64,000 nucleotides of DNA from Dickeya aquatica (GCF_900095885.1 NZ_LT615367.1:1426001-1490000); one strand, 5' to 3'. Counted from the first letter of the stretch, positions 28,297-38,873 are shown. Notes: generated by a model from the letters alone, not told the origin. Numbers and translations are program-made.

Positions 28297-28473
28297 CAGT
28301 TTATGGTTCTCCAGTTTGTGTCAAAGTCGGCGTCAATCCTGCTCAACCAGTGTAACGGCACTTGATTACAGTTAAGGCAATAAATAGCGCTGCATTCTAT
28401 GCCTATTCTGACGATGATTTTTACAGGATGAGAATTATGCTACCAGCACTAAATTTTAAATTGCGGAGGGAGC

Positions 28474-28893
28474 ATGCTCGACAAATTAGACGCCGCCTTA
28501 CGGTTTCAGCAAGAGGCGTTAAATCTTCGTGCTCAGCGTCAGGAGATTTTGGCCGCTAACATTGCCAATGCCGATACTCCCGGCTATCAGGCGCGAGACA
28601 TTGATTTTGCTAGTGAATTGAGCAAAGTGATGGAGCAGGGGCGCGTCTCAAGTCAGTCGGTTGCGTTGAAGTTGACCTCCACCCGACACATTCCCGCGCA
28701 GAATGTGCAAGCTCCTGATCTTGATTTGCTCTACCGAGTTCCAACACAACCGGCTCTTGATGGTAATACTGTCGATATGGATAGAGAGCGTACCAACTTT
28801 GCCGATAACAGCCTCAAATACCAGAGTAGCCTGACGCTGATCGGTGGTCAGATTAAAGGGATGATGTCGGTACTTCAATCCGGCTCGTCATAA
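28474..28893 (+). CDS. flgB: Flagellar proximal rod protein FlgB
   Basis: A 139-residue rod protein with the conserved N-terminal rod motif ([20 protein letters not shown]) shared by axial proteins. It forms part of the proximal rod and is exported by the flagellar type III system, so has no Sec signal. It is the first gene of flgBCDEFGHIJ, preceded by GGAGGG. The upstream region shared with flgA should hold FlhDC sites, which I could not place exactly. Confidence 0.96.
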   Translation: MLDKLDAALRFQQEALNLRAQRQEILAANIANADTPGYQARDIDFASELSKVMEQGRVSSQSVALKLTSTRHIPAQNVQAPDLDLLYRVPTQPALDGNTVDMDRERTNFADNSLKYQSSLTLIGGQIKGMMSVLQSGSS

Positions 28894-28929
28894 CTGTATT
28901 GGTAGCGTTAGATATAGGGTTAATGTCTC

Positions 28930-29334
28930 ATGTCGTTACTTAATATTTTTGATATCTCCGGTTCGGCACTTTCAGCTCAATCTCAGCGTCTTAACGTTAG
29001 CGCCAGTAATTTGGCTAACGCTGATAGCGTGACCGGACCTGATGGTCAGCCTTACAGAGCAAAGCAGGTTGTTTTTGAGGTTGATGCAGCGCCAGGACAG
29101 GCAACTGGTGGTGTGAAGGTTGCTAAAGTTGTAGACGATCCCTCTCCTGAGAAGTTGGTTTTTCAGCCAGGTAATCCTCTTGCTGATGCCAAAGGGTATG
29201 TTCGTATGCCCAATGTGGATCCTGTCAATGAAATGGTGAATACCATTTCTGCGTCCCGAAGCTATCAGGCTAACGTGGAAGTATTAAATACCACTAAGTC
29301 AATGATGCTAAAGACATTAACTATTGGTCAGTAA
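28930..29334 (+). CDS. flgC: Flagellar proximal rod protein FlgC
   Basis: A 134-residue proximal rod protein with N-terminal motif [19 protein letters not shown] and the C-terminal axial heptad region [27 protein letters not shown]. It joins FlgB in the proximal rod. Length equals E. coli. Confidence 0.96.
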   Translation: MSLLNIFDISGSALSAQSQRLNVSASNLANADSVTGPDGQPYRAKQVVFEVDAAPGQATGGVKVAKVVDDPSPEKLVFQPGNPLADAKGYVRMPNVDPVNEMVNTISASRSYQANVEVLNTTKSMMLKTLTIGQ

Positions 29335-29346
29335 TCTGGAGAAGCC

Positions 29347-30018
29347 ATGGCTACCACCTCTTCTGTCAGTGGCGTTCAAAGTACATCGTCCACATCGACG
29401 TCTTCGTCTATCAGCGGCAATTCCAGTGCTGATTTACAGAATAGCTTCCTGACTTTGCTGGTTGCGCAGTTGAAAAATCAGGATCCGACTAATCCGATGG
29501 ATAATAACCAACTGGTATCCCAGTTGGCACAGTTAAACACAGTAAGTGGTATTGAGAAATTGAACACCACGCTGGGTTCTATCTCTACGCAGATTAACAG
29601 TACTCAGTCTGTTCAGGCCGCATCATTAATCGGCCGAGGTGTATTGGTGCCAGGTTCGTCTGTGTTAGTCGGTAACTCAACCACAACACCATTTGGTGTC
29701 GAGCTTGAAAGTGCTGCTGACAGTGCCACGGTCAGTATTACTGACAGCTCAGGTAAGGTAGTGCGCAGTATTGATTTGGGGGCTTTAAGCGCGGGTGTTC
29801 ACGCTTACTCATGGGATGGCAAAGCCACTGATGGCAGTGCCGCTCCAGATGGTTCCTACACGATCTCGGTATCTGCCACGTCAAATGGTATCCAGAAAAC
29901 CGTTCAGGCACTGAACTATGCGTATGTCAACGGTGTCGTGACAAATAGTAGTGGAGCACTGCTGGATCTTGGCCTGAAGGGGCAGTCTACGCTGGATAAT
30001 GTACGCCAGATTTTGTAG
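29347..30018 (+). CDS. flgD: Flagellar hook-cap/scaffold protein FlgD
   Basis: A 223-residue hook assembly scaffold. The N-terminal half has FLTLLVAQLKNQDPTNPMDNNQLVSQLAQ; the C-terminal half has the FlgD Ig-like/tudor domain with GVHAYSWDGKATDGSAAPDGSYTI. It caps the growing hook and is later discarded. Serine-rich near the N terminus. Length is typical. Confidence 0.96.
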   Translation: MATTSSVSGVQSTSSTSTSSSISGNSSADLQNSFLTLLVAQLKNQDPTNPMDNNQLVSQLAQLNTVSGIEKLNTTLGSISTQINSTQSVQAASLIGRGVLVPGSSVLVGNSTTTPFGVELESAADSATVSITDSSGKVVRSIDLGALSAGVHAYSWDGKATDGSAAPDGSYTISVSATSNGIQKTVQALNYAYVNGVVTNSSGALLDLGLKGQSTLDNVRQIL

Positions 30019-30086
30019 TGATTACGAATCGGCACATCACTTTTTATAGTGAATAATAACTTCATTAATATATTCAGGAGAGCACT

Positions 30087-31286
30087 ATGAGCTTTTCTCA
30101 GGCGGTCAGTGGGTTAAATGCCGCTTCAAATAATCTGGATGTAATTGGCAATAATATTGCCAACTCCGCTACGGTAGGCTTCAAAGCCAGCGGTATCTCT
30201 TTTGCCGATATGTATGCAGGCTCTAATGTTGGGATGGGGACTAAGGTCGCTTCCGTATTACAAGATTTTACTAACGGATCTATTAACGGTACGTCGCGCG
30301 CGTTGGATGTAGCAATTAACGGAAGCGGATTCTATCGTTTGCTAGATACTAACGGCAGTGCTGTTTATAGCCGCAATGGACAGTTTACCCTTGATAGTAG
30401 CCGTAATATTGTTAACTCTCAGGGACTGAAATTAACAGGATATCCCGCTACAGGTACTCCTCCTGCTATCCAGCAAGGTGCGAGCCCGGTTGCGTTGACA
30501 ATCCCTGAAACGACGATGTCAGCTAAGTCGACCACGACAGCATCAATTATTGCGAATCTAAACTCGTCAGATAGTACCAAGACGTGGAATTCTACCGATC
30601 CTACCAATACGTCGAATTATAAAGGTTCGATCACCACTTATGATAGTTTGGGTAACGCGCATAACTTTGCATTGTATTTCGTGAAAACGGCGGCCAATAG
30701 CTGGGATGTTTATGCACAGGATACGAGTATCACAGGGGCTGGCTTCCAGGGGCCGACAACTCTGTCATTTGACTCTAGTGGTGCATTGACCACGACTACG
30801 CCAGCAACGTTATCCATGGCTACCTTGAACGGTTCTGCGGCCAGCACTTTCACATTAGCCTTTACCGGCACTGTGCAGCAAAACAGTGGATCTAACAGTA
30901 CTAAGACTCCAACGCAGAATGGCTATGAACCTGGTGAATTAACCGGCTATAGCATCAGTAATGATGGTACGGTCATTGGTTCGTATTCTAACTCTAAGAC
31001 CCAGTTACTCGGGCAGATTGCGCTGGCCAGTTTTGCCAACCCTGAAGGGTTGTCTCCACAAGGTGATAATGTTTGGGCTGCAACCAGTAATTCGGGCCAG
31101 GCTGTGGTAGGAATGGCGGGGACTGGCAACCTGGGTAAATTGGTCGGTAAAGCGACGGAAAGTTCTAACGTTGATATGAGTAAGGAACTGGTAAACATGA
31201 TTGTTGCCCAGCGTAATTACCAGTCCAATGCGCAAACCATCAAAACCCAGGACCAGATTCTCAACACCTTGGTTAACTTGCGTTAA
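30087..31286 (+). CDS. flgE: Flagellar hook protein FlgE
   Basis: A 399-residue hook subunit (E. coli 402). The conserved N-terminal D0 region (SFSQAVSGLNAASNNLDVIGNNIANSATVGFKAS) and the C-terminal axial helix (NVDMSKELVNMIVAQRNYQSNAQTIKTQDQIL) flank the variable middle domains. About 120 such subunits form the bent universal joint between rod and filament. Confidence 0.96.
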   Translation: MSFSQAVSGLNAASNNLDVIGNNIANSATVGFKASGISFADMYAGSNVGMGTKVASVLQDFTNGSINGTSRALDVAINGSGFYRLLDTNGSAVYSRNGQFTLDSSRNIVNSQGLKLTGYPATGTPPAIQQGASPVALTIPETTMSAKSTTTASIIANLNSSDSTKTWNSTDPTNTSNYKGSITTYDSLGNAHNFALYFVKTAANSWDVYAQDTSITGAGFQGPTTLSFDSSGALTTTTPATLSMATLNGSAASTFTLAFTGTVQQNSGSNSTKTPTQNGYEPGELTGYSISNDGTVIGSYSNSKTQLLGQIALASFANPEGLSPQGDNVWAATSNSGQAVVGMAGTGNLGKLVGKATESSNVDMSKELVNMIVAQRNYQSNAQTIKTQDQILNTLVNLR

Positions 31287-31307
31287 GTATTGTAACGGGG
31301 ATATTGC

Positions 31308-32063
31308 ATGGATCACGCTATCTATACAGCGATGGGCGCAGCGAGCCAGACGCTGGAGCAACAGGCCATTACATCAAACAATATGGCTAACGCCTCGACG
31401 CCGGGTTTTCGCGCGCAGTTGGCTGCGATGCGTGCTGTGCCTATCCAGGGGAGCACCAATGAAACTCGTACACTCGTGCTCTCTTCAACTCCGGGGGTAG
31501 ATACTACCCCCGGTTCGATGGATTACACTGGTCGCTCAATGGACGTCGCGATATCACAGGATGGCTGGTTAGCGGTTCGTACCGCTGATGGCAGTGAAGC
31601 CTATACCCGCAATGGGAATATGGAAATCAATGCTAACGGACAACTCACCATCAAAGGTAATGTTGTGATGGGTGACGGTGGTCCGATAGATGTTCCGCCT
31701 CAAACTCAGTTGACCATTGGTCCTGATGGTACTATCAATGCGCTCAATCCCAGTGATGCGGCGAATACGGTCACACAGATTGGCCGTCTGAAACTGGTAA
31801 AAGCGACGGCGAACGAAGTGGTGCGGAGTGATGATGGTTTTTTTCGTGTATCACCTTCAGCACAGCAGCAGCGAGGCGCAGCATTACAGAATGATGCCAC
31901 GGTTCGCGTGATGCCCGGCGTACTTGAAGGCAGTAACGTCAATACGGTTGAGTCGATGGTTGAAATGATTTCCAACGCACGCCGTTTTGAAATGCAGATG
32001 AAAGTTATTAGCAACGTTGATGATAATTCCCAGCGTGCTAACCAGATACTTGCGATGAATTAA
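31308..32063 (+). CDS. flgF: Flagellar proximal rod protein FlgF
   Basis: A 251-residue proximal rod protein, same length as E. coli, starting [34 protein letters not shown] and ending in the axial motif [30 protein letters not shown] precedes the ATG. It lies between hook and distal rod genes in the usual order. Confidence 0.96.
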   Translation: MDHAIYTAMGAASQTLEQQAITSNNMANASTPGFRAQLAAMRAVPIQGSTNETRTLVLSSTPGVDTTPGSMDYTGRSMDVAISQDGWLAVRTADGSEAYTRNGNMEINANGQLTIKGNVVMGDGGPIDVPPQTQLTIGPDGTINALNPSDAANTVTQIGRLKLVKATANEVVRSDDGFFRVSPSAQQQRGAALQNDATVRVMPGVLEGSNVNTVESMVEMISNARRFEMQMKVISNVDDNSQRANQILAMN

Positions 32064-32089
32064 GTGCCCTAGCGCACAGGAGTGACTCG

Positions 32090-32872
32090 ATGATCCGTTC
32101 TTTATGGATTGCCAAAACCGGTCTGAATGCTCAACAAACCAATATGGATGTGATATCCAACAACTTGGCGAACGTTAGCACTAATGGCTTTAAACGCCAG
32201 CGCGCCGTGTTTGAAGATCTCATGTATCAGACCATCCGCCAGCCGGGCGCACAGTCTTCAGAACAGAGTACTTTACCTTCAGGTTTACAACTTGGTACCG
32301 GTGCGCGTCCTGTTGCAACGGAACGTATTCATACTCAAGGGAATATGACCGAAACAGGGAATACCAAAGATCTGGCCATCAACGGAGCCGGTTTTTTTCA
32401 GGTGCTGATGCCTGATGGTACGACCGCATATACCCGTGATGGTTCCTTCCAACTGGATGCCAATGGTCAGTTAGTGACATCCAGTGGTTTCCAGGTTCAG
32501 CCGGCAATTACGATTCCGGCCAACGCCACAAATATTACGGTGGGGCGTGACGGTGTCGTCTCGGTGACTCAGCAAGGCCAAACCGCGGCTGTGCAGGTAG
32601 GCCAACTTAATCTGGCCATGTTTATTAATGAAGCTGGGTTGCAAAATCTCGGTGAGAATTTATATGCCGAAACGGCTAGTTCAGGCACGGCAACACAGAG
32701 CACACCAGGCTTGAACGGCGCGGGTACTGTTTTGCAGAAATACGTTGAAACATCTAATGTCAACGTCGCTGAAGAACTGGTTTCCATGATTCAGACTCAG
32801 CGTGCGTACGAAATCAACAGTAAAGCGATTTCCTCCACGGACCAGATGTTGCAGAAACTCACCCAGTTGTAA
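32090..32872 (+). CDS. flgG: Flagellar distal rod protein FlgG
   Basis: A 260-residue distal rod protein, same length as E. coli, with the N-terminal motif [47 protein letters not shown] and the C-terminal axial motif [25 protein letters not shown]. The distal rod passes through the P and L rings encoded just downstream. A 130-bp gap with an inverted repeat separates it from flgH. Confidence 0.97.
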   Translation: MIRSLWIAKTGLNAQQTNMDVISNNLANVSTNGFKRQRAVFEDLMYQTIRQPGAQSSEQSTLPSGLQLGTGARPVATERIHTQGNMTETGNTKDLAINGAGFFQVLMPDGTTAYTRDGSFQLDANGQLVTSSGFQVQPAITIPANATNITVGRDGVVSVTQQGQTAAVQVGQLNLAMFINEAGLQNLGENLYAETASSGTATQSTPGLNGAGTVLQKYVETSNVNVAEELVSMIQTQRAYEINSKAISSTDQMLQKLTQL

Positions 32873-33002
32873 TATTGGGGGTGTGGTCTGTTTGTCAGGG
32901 TGGCTCTTTTCTGATTGGCTTTTGTAAAGTACATCAGTGAAATAAAGGAGCCGCCCTGCTCTAATTTGTGGATAGATTACTGAAAGTAAGGCGATATCCG
33001 TA

Positions 33003-33725
33003 GTGATGATGAATACAAAGTCGGTTGCGGCATTGCAGCCATGTCGGCCACGTTTGCTGGCATACGTGATGATGTTAACACTGTCCGGCTGCGCCTATAT
33101 ACCTCACGATAAGGTTGTGACAGGCCCAACAACAGCACAGCCTTCAGCGCCTTTACAGGCGATTCCTAATGGTTCTATTTTTCAGACTGGCCAGGCAATG
33201 AACTATGGTTATCAGCCGATGTTTGAAGATCGTCGTCCGCGTAATGTGGGGGATACGCTCACTATTGTGTTGCAGGAAAACGTCAGCGCCAGCAAAAACT
33301 CTTCCGCTAATGCCAGTCGTGATGCGTCAGGATCGTTTGGAATGACAACGACCCCACGATTATTGGATGGGCCTTTGGGGAATAACCGCGCTGCGTTCAA
33401 CGCAACAGGAAAGGATGATTTCACGGGTAAAGGTGGCGCTAATGCTAATAACACCTTTACAGGCACGATTACTGTCACTGTCGATCAGGTACTGACTAAT
33501 GGTAATTTACACGTCGTTGGTGAAAAACAAATTGCGGTGAACCAGGGAACCGAGTTTATCCGTTTCTCAGGGGTAGTAAACCCAAGGACTATCAGCGGCA
33601 GCAACACGGTACCGTCAACGCAAGTGGCTGATGCTCGTATGGAATATGTGGGTAATGGTTACATTAATGAAGCCCAGACCATGGGTTGGTTACAACGTTT
33701 CTTCCTTAATGTTTCGCCATTCTAA
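33003..33725 (+). CDS. flgH: Flagellar L-ring lipoprotein FlgH
   Basis: A 240-residue outer-membrane L-ring protein. A lipoprotein signal ends in lipobox LSGC, and the mature part has [32 protein letters not shown] and [38 protein letters not shown]. The N terminus is slightly longer than in Salmonella (232 residues). The start may be GTG 33003 or the ATG codons at 33006 or 33009; the ribosome binding site (AAGG at 32987-32990) is weak and does not decide. Confidence 0.95.
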   Translation: MMMNTKSVAALQPCRPRLLAYVMMLTLSGCAYIPHDKVVTGPTTAQPSAPLQAIPNGSIFQTGQAMNYGYQPMFEDRRPRNVGDTLTIVLQENVSASKNSSANASRDASGSFGMTTTPRLLDGPLGNNRAAFNATGKDDFTGKGGANANNTFTGTITVTVDQVLTNGNLHVVGEKQIAVNQGTEFIRFSGVVNPRTISGSNTVPSTQVADARMEYVGNGYINEAQTMGWLQRFFLNVSPF

Positions 33726-33741
33726 ATTGATGAGGCACATG

Positions 33742-34851
33742 ATGCGGATCTCTTCACTCTTTACTCTTTTCTTTGCGTTGCTGGCGATAGTCATACAGCC
33801 AGCATCTGCTGAACGTATCCGCGATTTGGTCTCTATCCAGGGGGTACGTGACAATGCCCTTATCGGTTATGGGCTGGTTGTTGGGCTGGATGGTACAGGT
33901 GACCAGACCACGCAAACGCCATTTACCACCCAAAGTTTGAACAACATGCTGTCTCAGTTAGGTATTACGGTGCCGGCTGGAACAAATATGCAGTTGAAGA
34001 ACGTGGCCGCAGTGATGGTGACCGCCAAGTTACCGCCGTTTGCCCGTGCGGGGCAGGCAGTGGATATTGTTGTGTCATCAATGGGTAATGCTAAAAGCCT
34101 TCGGGGTGGCACGTTGCTCATGACCCCACTGAAAGGGGTAGATAATCAGGTTTATGCCATCGCCCAAGGGAACGTATTAATCGGTGGTGCTGGCGCTTCC
34201 GCCGGGGGCAGCAGTGTACAGGTTAACCAGTTGGCGGGCGGGCGTATCAGCGGTGGTGCAATTATTGAGCGCGAATTGCCCAGCACGTTTGGTACTGGCA
34301 ACACCATTATGTTGCAACTGAATCAAGACGATTTCACGATGGCCCAAACCATTAGTGATGCAATTAACCGTTCTGGCCGAGGCGGTTCGGCAGCCCCGTT
34401 AGATTCACGCACGATTCGTGTTGTGGTGCCCGCGGGGAACAGTTCACAGGTTCGTTTTTTGGCCGATATGCAAAATATCGAAGTCAATGTTGGCACGCTG
34501 GATGCCAAGGTTATTATTAACTCGCGTACAGGCTCTGTCGTGATGAACCGTAATGTGCAACTGGATAGTTGTGCAGTGGCTCAAGGCAATTTATCTGTCA
34601 CGATTAACCAGCAAAATGTCGTCAGTCAGCCCAATACGCCATTGGCAGGAGGGCAAACAGTGGTTACACCGCAAACTGAAATTTCCATGCGTCAGGAAGG
34701 TGGTGCATTGCAACGGGTTAACTCCAGTGCCAACCTGAATAGTGTCGTCAGAGCACTGAATGCGCTTGGTGCCACGCCAATGGATTTGATGTCTATTCTT
34801 CAGGCGATGGAAAGTGCGGGTTGTCTGAGAGCAAAACTGGAAATTATCTGA
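33742..34851 (+). CDS. flgI: Flagellar P-ring protein FlgI
   Basis: A 369-residue P-ring protein with a Sec signal ([19 protein letters not shown], cleaved after ASA) and the conserved [46 protein letters not shown]. Several in-frame upstream starts exist inside flgH. The ATG at 33742 was chosen because GAGG at 33732-33735 is six bases away and the length fits the family (365 in Salmonella); the adjacent ATG at 33739 is equally possible in practice. It ends in TGATG overlapping flgJ. Confidence 0.95.
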   Translation: MRISSLFTLFFALLAIVIQPASAERIRDLVSIQGVRDNALIGYGLVVGLDGTGDQTTQTPFTTQSLNNMLSQLGITVPAGTNMQLKNVAAVMVTAKLPPFARAGQAVDIVVSSMGNAKSLRGGTLLMTPLKGVDNQVYAIAQGNVLIGGAGASAGGSSVQVNQLAGGRISGGAIIERELPSTFGTGNTIMLQLNQDDFTMAQTISDAINRSGRGGSAAPLDSRTIRVVVPAGNSSQVRFLADMQNIEVNVGTLDAKVIINSRTGSVVMNRNVQLDSCAVAQGNLSVTINQQNVVSQPNTPLAGGQTVVTPQTEISMRQEGGALQRVNSSANLNSVVRALNALGATPMDLMSILQAMESAGCLRAKLEII

Positions 34852-35792
34852 TGAGCGATATGAAGACGTTTAATAATCCTGCTTATGATACGCAGTCACT
34901 CAGCGCACTTAAGCGGGACGTATCCAGCCATCCTCAAAGCCGTGAAGGTATTCGTGCGGTGGCCAGGCAAATGGAAGGCGTCTTCGTACAGATGATGATG
35001 AAAAGTATGCGCGATGCCTTACCTCAGGATGGTCTTTTTAGTAGCGATCAGACCAGAATGCTGACCTCTATGTATGATCAACAACTGGCGCAACAGATGT
35101 CGTCGGGCAAAGGTCTTGGTCTGGCCGCAATGATTGAAAAACAGATGGCCGGTCAAGGCATGGCGGGTACAGAAGCCCAGGCTTCATCAGTGGCTCCATT
35201 CAAGGCCGATAGCCAATTAGCACGAACAATGCCCGCATTTGCATTAGAGCAAATGGTTCGTAAGGCGATGCCGACGTTACCGGAAAAACCGACCGCAATG
35301 CCTGTCAGCAGTGCTGAGTTCATTTCGCGTTTGTCTACACCGGCAATGTTAGTCAGCCAGCAAAGTGGTATTCCACACCACCTGATTATTGCGCAAGCTG
35401 CGCTGGAGTCAGGCTGGGGCAGCCGAGAGATCCCAACAGCGGATGGCCGCCCAAGTCACAATATTTTCGGTATCAAAGCGGGTTCAGGCTGGGATGGTCC
35501 GGTGACGGAAATTACCACTACCGAGTACGAACAGGGGGTGGCTAAAAAAGTGAAAGCAGCATTTCGTGTTTATGGCTCTTATCTGGAAGCATTAAACGAC
35601 TACGCGCGCTTACTGACTCAAAACCCTCGTTATGCTGCTGTTTCTGCGGCAACCACGGCTGAACAGGCGGCAGTGGCATTGCAGCAAGCTGGCTATGCCA
35701 CTGACCCTGGCTATGCGAAAAAGCTGGTGAGCATGATTCAGCAGATGAAGCATTCGGGGAAAAGGCGGTTCAAGCGTATACTCGCGATCTGA
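34851..35792 (+). CDS. flgJ: Flagellum-specific muramidase/rod cap FlgJ
   Basis: A 313-residue protein, same length as E. coli. The N-terminal rod-scaffold domain (VARQMEGVFVQMMMKSMRDALPQDGLF, YDQQLAQQMSSGKGLGLA) is fused to a C-terminal glucosaminidase domain (about 160-310) with the catalytic Glu in IIAQAALESGWGSREI and NIFGIKAG. It opens the peptidoglycan for the growing rod. The ATG at 34851 overlaps the flgI stop; an earlier in-frame start at 34821 lies inside flgI. Confidence 0.96.
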   Translation: MSDMKTFNNPAYDTQSLSALKRDVSSHPQSREGIRAVARQMEGVFVQMMMKSMRDALPQDGLFSSDQTRMLTSMYDQQLAQQMSSGKGLGLAAMIEKQMAGQGMAGTEAQASSVAPFKADSQLARTMPAFALEQMVRKAMPTLPEKPTAMPVSSAEFISRLSTPAMLVSQQSGIPHHLIIAQAALESGWGSREIPTADGRPSHNIFGIKAGSGWDGPVTEITTTEYEQGVAKKVKAAFRVYGSYLEALNDYARLLTQNPRYAAVSAATTAEQAAVALQQAGYATDPGYAKKLVSMIQQMKHSGKRRFKRILAI

Positions 35793-35812
35793 GCGGGATT
35801 TTCTAATTGTTC

Positions 35813-35839
35813 TCAAGTTTTCTGCCTGCCTGCCGATAG
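35813..35839 (+). promoter_or_regulatory. Sigma-28 (FliA) promoter for flgKL
   Basis: TCAA-N15-GCCGATAG matches the class 3 flagellar promoter and lies 96 bp before flgK. In E. coli and Salmonella, flgKL has such a promoter in addition to readthrough from flgJ. Confidence 0.75.
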
Positions 35840-35934
35840 CTATACAAGTTAATTTAATGACGATGGTATTTTTTGTGCCCGGTAACAGGCGTTGTGTCTT
35901 ATCTGTGCATGAGGAAGAGTAAAAGGAATCCAGC

Positions 35935-37857
35935 ATGGCTAATTTGATTAATACCGCAATGAGTGGTTTGAGTGCTGCCCAATCCGCACTGAGTACGGTG
36001 AGTAACAACATCAGTAACCAGGCAGTTACCGGGTATAGCCGTCAAAATGCACTGTTGGTACAGAATAATGGCACAACGACCTCAGCTGGCTATATCGGCA
36101 ATGGTGTTAACGTCGTTAGCATCAACCGTGACTACAATGACTTTATTTCGAAACAGTTGCGGGCAGCACAGACAACCAGTAGCGCGACGACGTCTTATTA
36201 CGAGCAAATTTCGAAAATCGATAACTTGTTGTCAAGCAGTTCTTCCAGCCTTTCTACTACAATTCAGGACTTTTTTAAGAACCTGCAAAACCTGACCAGT
36301 AATGCCAGCGATTCCTCGGTGCGGCAAACGGTGTTGGGGAAAGCGGCCTCACTGGTAAATCAGTTCAAAGTGACTGACCAATATCTGCGAGATATGGATA
36401 CCAATATTAATGGTGAAATCTCTGTCACAGTTTCACAAATTAATACTTACGCCAAGCAAATTGCAGACATCAATGATCAGATTATTCGTCTGAAAGGGGC
36501 AAACAACGGTGCGTCGCCGAATGATTTGCTAGATCAGAGAGATACGTTGGTTGATAACCTGAACAAGCTTGTCGGTGTTGATGTCGCGGTTCAGGACGGT
36601 AATGTTTACAATATCACATTGAAAAATGGCCTGACATTGGTGCAGGGGAAAAGTTACAACACGCTGGTTGCCAGTACTTCCAGCACTGACCCAACCCGAA
36701 CAACTGTCTCTTATAATGATGTGATAGCGGGTGTGAGTGAGGTGAAGGAAAGTGCTATCACCGGTGGTTCTCTTGGTGGATTACTCAGCTTTCGCACCAG
36801 CACGCTTGATAGCGCCCGCAATCAGTTAGGACAGATGGCGCTGGCTTTTGCGGATGCATTCAATCAGCAACATCACGCCGGTTTTGATTTGAATAACGCA
36901 CAGGGCGGTGATTTCTTCGGCATCGGTACATCAGTGACATTGAAAAGTGCTAAGAATACGTCTAGCGCAGAAGTTGCCTCATCTTATCTTAGTGGTACGT
37001 ATTCACTGCAATATAACGGTTCTTCCTGGGGGGTTACCCGTGCTGATGGCACAACCGCTACAGCAACGCTCTCTGGCTCTGCACTGAAATTTGATGGTTT
37101 TAGCATCGATATTTCTGGCTCAGCGGCATCCGGTGATACCTTCAGTTTTAAAGTCACGCCGGGCAGTTCAACGATTAAGCAAACTGCACCAGCCAGTTCA
37201 ACATCGACTGCTTCCCTGACGCGTAACGACAACAATTACATTAAAGCGAGTGATTACACCGTTAAATATGTAGGACCTGCATCGAGTGATTGGTCTATTA
37301 CCCGTTTATCCGATGGTGCAGATTTGTCCTCCTCTGCGACCTACACGGCAGCGAGTGGCTCAACCGCTGCTAGTTTAATTTTTGATGGTATGAAGCTAGA
37401 CATTTCGGGTACCCCAGCATCAAAAGATGTTTTTACTGTCAAAGGGGTTCGTGATGTTGTCATTGACATGTCTGTGAAAGTGACGGATTCGTCTAAAATT
37501 GCTGCCGCAGGTTCATCGCTCACCTCCACAACCGGCGGGGTGAGTGACAATACCAATGCGAAGGCGTTATTGAACTTACAGACAGCTAAAGCTGTTGAGA
37601 ATAAATCCAGTGTGAGTCAGGCATATGCCGGTTTAGTCGGTGATATTGGGAATAAAACCAGCACGGCAAAAGTGACTGATACTTCGCAAAAAAATGTGGT
37701 AAAGCAACTGACCACAGAGCAGCAATCCGTTTCTGGTGTCAACCTTGATGAAGAGTATGGCGATCTGATCCGCTTTCAGCAGTATTACATGGCGAATGCC
37801 AAGGTCATTCAAACCGCATCATCAATCTTTGATGCCTTGTTAGCGATCAGAAGTTAA
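35935..37857 (+). CDS. flgK: Hook-filament junction protein FlgK (HAP1), enlarged
   Basis: A 640-residue junction protein, compared with 547 in E. coli. The N-terminal part (LINTAMSGLSAAQSALSTVSNNISNQAVTGYSRQ) and C-terminal part (SGVNLDEEYGDLIRFQQYYMANAKVIQTASSIFDALL) are typical. The extra length is in the middle: two related segments of about 65-75 residues (36977-37190 and 37244-37455), each with a YxLQY/YTVKY-type strand, W.(V/I)TR, a D.LxFDG.xxDISG core and ASxDxF. These probably form extra surface domains. Partner chaperone is FlgN. Preceded by AGGA and a sigma-28 promoter. Confidence 0.95.
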   Translation: MANLINTAMSGLSAAQSALSTVSNNISNQAVTGYSRQNALLVQNNGTTTSAGYIGNGVNVVSINRDYNDFISKQLRAAQTTSSATTSYYEQISKIDNLLSSSSSSLSTTIQDFFKNLQNLTSNASDSSVRQTVLGKAASLVNQFKVTDQYLRDMDTNINGEISVTVSQINTYAKQIADINDQIIRLKGANNGASPNDLLDQRDTLVDNLNKLVGVDVAVQDGNVYNITLKNGLTLVQGKSYNTLVASTSSTDPTRTTVSYNDVIAGVSEVKESAITGGSLGGLLSFRTSTLDSARNQLGQMALAFADAFNQQHHAGFDLNNAQGGDFFGIGTSVTLKSAKNTSSAEVASSYLSGTYSLQYNGSSWGVTRADGTTATATLSGSALKFDGFSIDISGSAASGDTFSFKVTPGSSTIKQTAPASSTSTASLTRNDNNYIKASDYTVKYVGPASSDWSITRLSDGADLSSSATYTAASGSTAASLIFDGMKLDISGTPASKDVFTVKGVRDVVIDMSVKVTDSSKIAAAGSSLTSTTGGVSDNTNAKALLNLQTAKAVENKSSVSQAYAGLVGDIGNKTSTAKVTDTSQKNVVKQLTTEQQSVSGVNLDEEYGDLIRFQQYYMANAKVIQTASSIFDALLAIRS

Positions 37858-37890
37858 GTTTGTGACGAGAAATAGTTAAGGAATTAAGTT

Positions 37891-38820
37891 ATGCGACTCA
37901 GTACTAGTATTATTTTTCAGCAGGGTATGCAAGGCGTCACAGATGGATTGTCTACCTTTAGCAAAACAGGCCAGCAACTTGCGAGCAATACGCGCGTATT
38001 GACGCCTTCTGACGATCCTATCGCTGCATCGAAAGCCGTCATGGTAAATCAGGCACAGGCGCAAAATGAACAATACACTTTGGCTCGTACATTTGCTGAA
38101 AACGGTATGAATAGCGAGCTTTCTGTGTTGACCAACGTTGTCACTGCATTAACCACCACTAGCACCACATTGGTGAGCGCCGATGGGACAAAAAATGACA
38201 ATAATCGCCAGCTTATTGCGACGTCTTTACGTGGTCTAAAATCGCAGTTACTCAATCTGGCAAATAGCTCGGATGGTAATGGAAATTATATTTTCGGTGG
38301 TTATAAGACAGATTCAGAACCATTTACAAAAGATGCTGCCGGTACTGTTAGCTATGTAGGGGGGAGTCAAGCGATTTCCCAGCAGGTAGACGCTAATCGT
38401 GTTATGACTGTGGGGCATATTGGTAGCGAAGTTTTCAATAATGCCAGTGGTACAGCTGATATTTTCAGCGCTCTCGATACGGCGATTGCTGCATTGGAAA
38501 CCCCCTCTCAGGTGCGACATCAGCAGTGCAAGATGCCAATACTGCCTCTATTAAATCAGCTGCTGCCAGTATTAAGAACGCGAATCACTAACGTTTCATC
38601 CGCGCAGGCCACACTTGGTGTGCAGTTGCAAGAGGTGGATACGTTAAACAGCATCGGTACGGATCGCAGTGCTGCCAATAAACAGACCTTAAGCGACCTG
38701 TTAGATATTGATTTAGCTGCCACGATTTCCACTTACAAGATGCAACAGCAGTCTTTACAGGCGTCATTTACAGCGTTTACTGATATGCAACAGTTATCGT
38801 TGTTCCAGATGAATAAATAA
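37891..38820 (+). CDS. flgL: Hook-filament junction protein FlgL (HAP3), internal frame-shifted segment
   Basis: A 309-residue junction protein with typical N terminus (MRLSTSIIFQQGMQGV) and C terminus (TISTYKMQQQSLQASFTAFTDMQQLSLFQMN). Residues about 206-232 (PSQVRHQQCKM...) do not look like FlgL. Between the C run at 38501-38505 and position 38586, the next frame reads LSGATSAVQDANTASIKSA, which looks like normal FlgL. So one base seems lost at the C run and one extra C gained at 38586, restoring the frame. This is either two compensating mutations or two sequencing errors. Two terminators follow. Confidence 0.93.
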   Translation: MRLSTSIIFQQGMQGVTDGLSTFSKTGQQLASNTRVLTPSDDPIAASKAVMVNQAQAQNEQYTLARTFAENGMNSELSVLTNVVTALTTTSTTLVSADGTKNDNNRQLIATSLRGLKSQLLNLANSSDGNGNYIFGGYKTDSEPFTKDAAGTVSYVGGSQAISQQVDANRVMTVGHIGSEVFNNASGTADIFSALDTAIAALETPSQVRHQQCKMPILPLLNQLLPVLRTRITNVSSAQATLGVQLQEVDTLNSIGTDRSAANKQTLSDLLDIDLAATISTYKMQQQSLQASFTAFTDMQQLSLFQMNK

Positions 38821-38843
38821 CATGGAATAGCGGTTCCGCATTT

Positions 38844-38873
38844 GAATACGCTTAAACCGGGCGTATTCCTTTT
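38844..38873 (+). terminator. Terminator after flgL
   Basis: An 8-bp stem GAATACGC / GCGTATTC (38844-38851 and 38861-38868) with a 9-nt loop, followed by CTTTT, 23 bp after the flgL stop. Confidence 0.7.
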
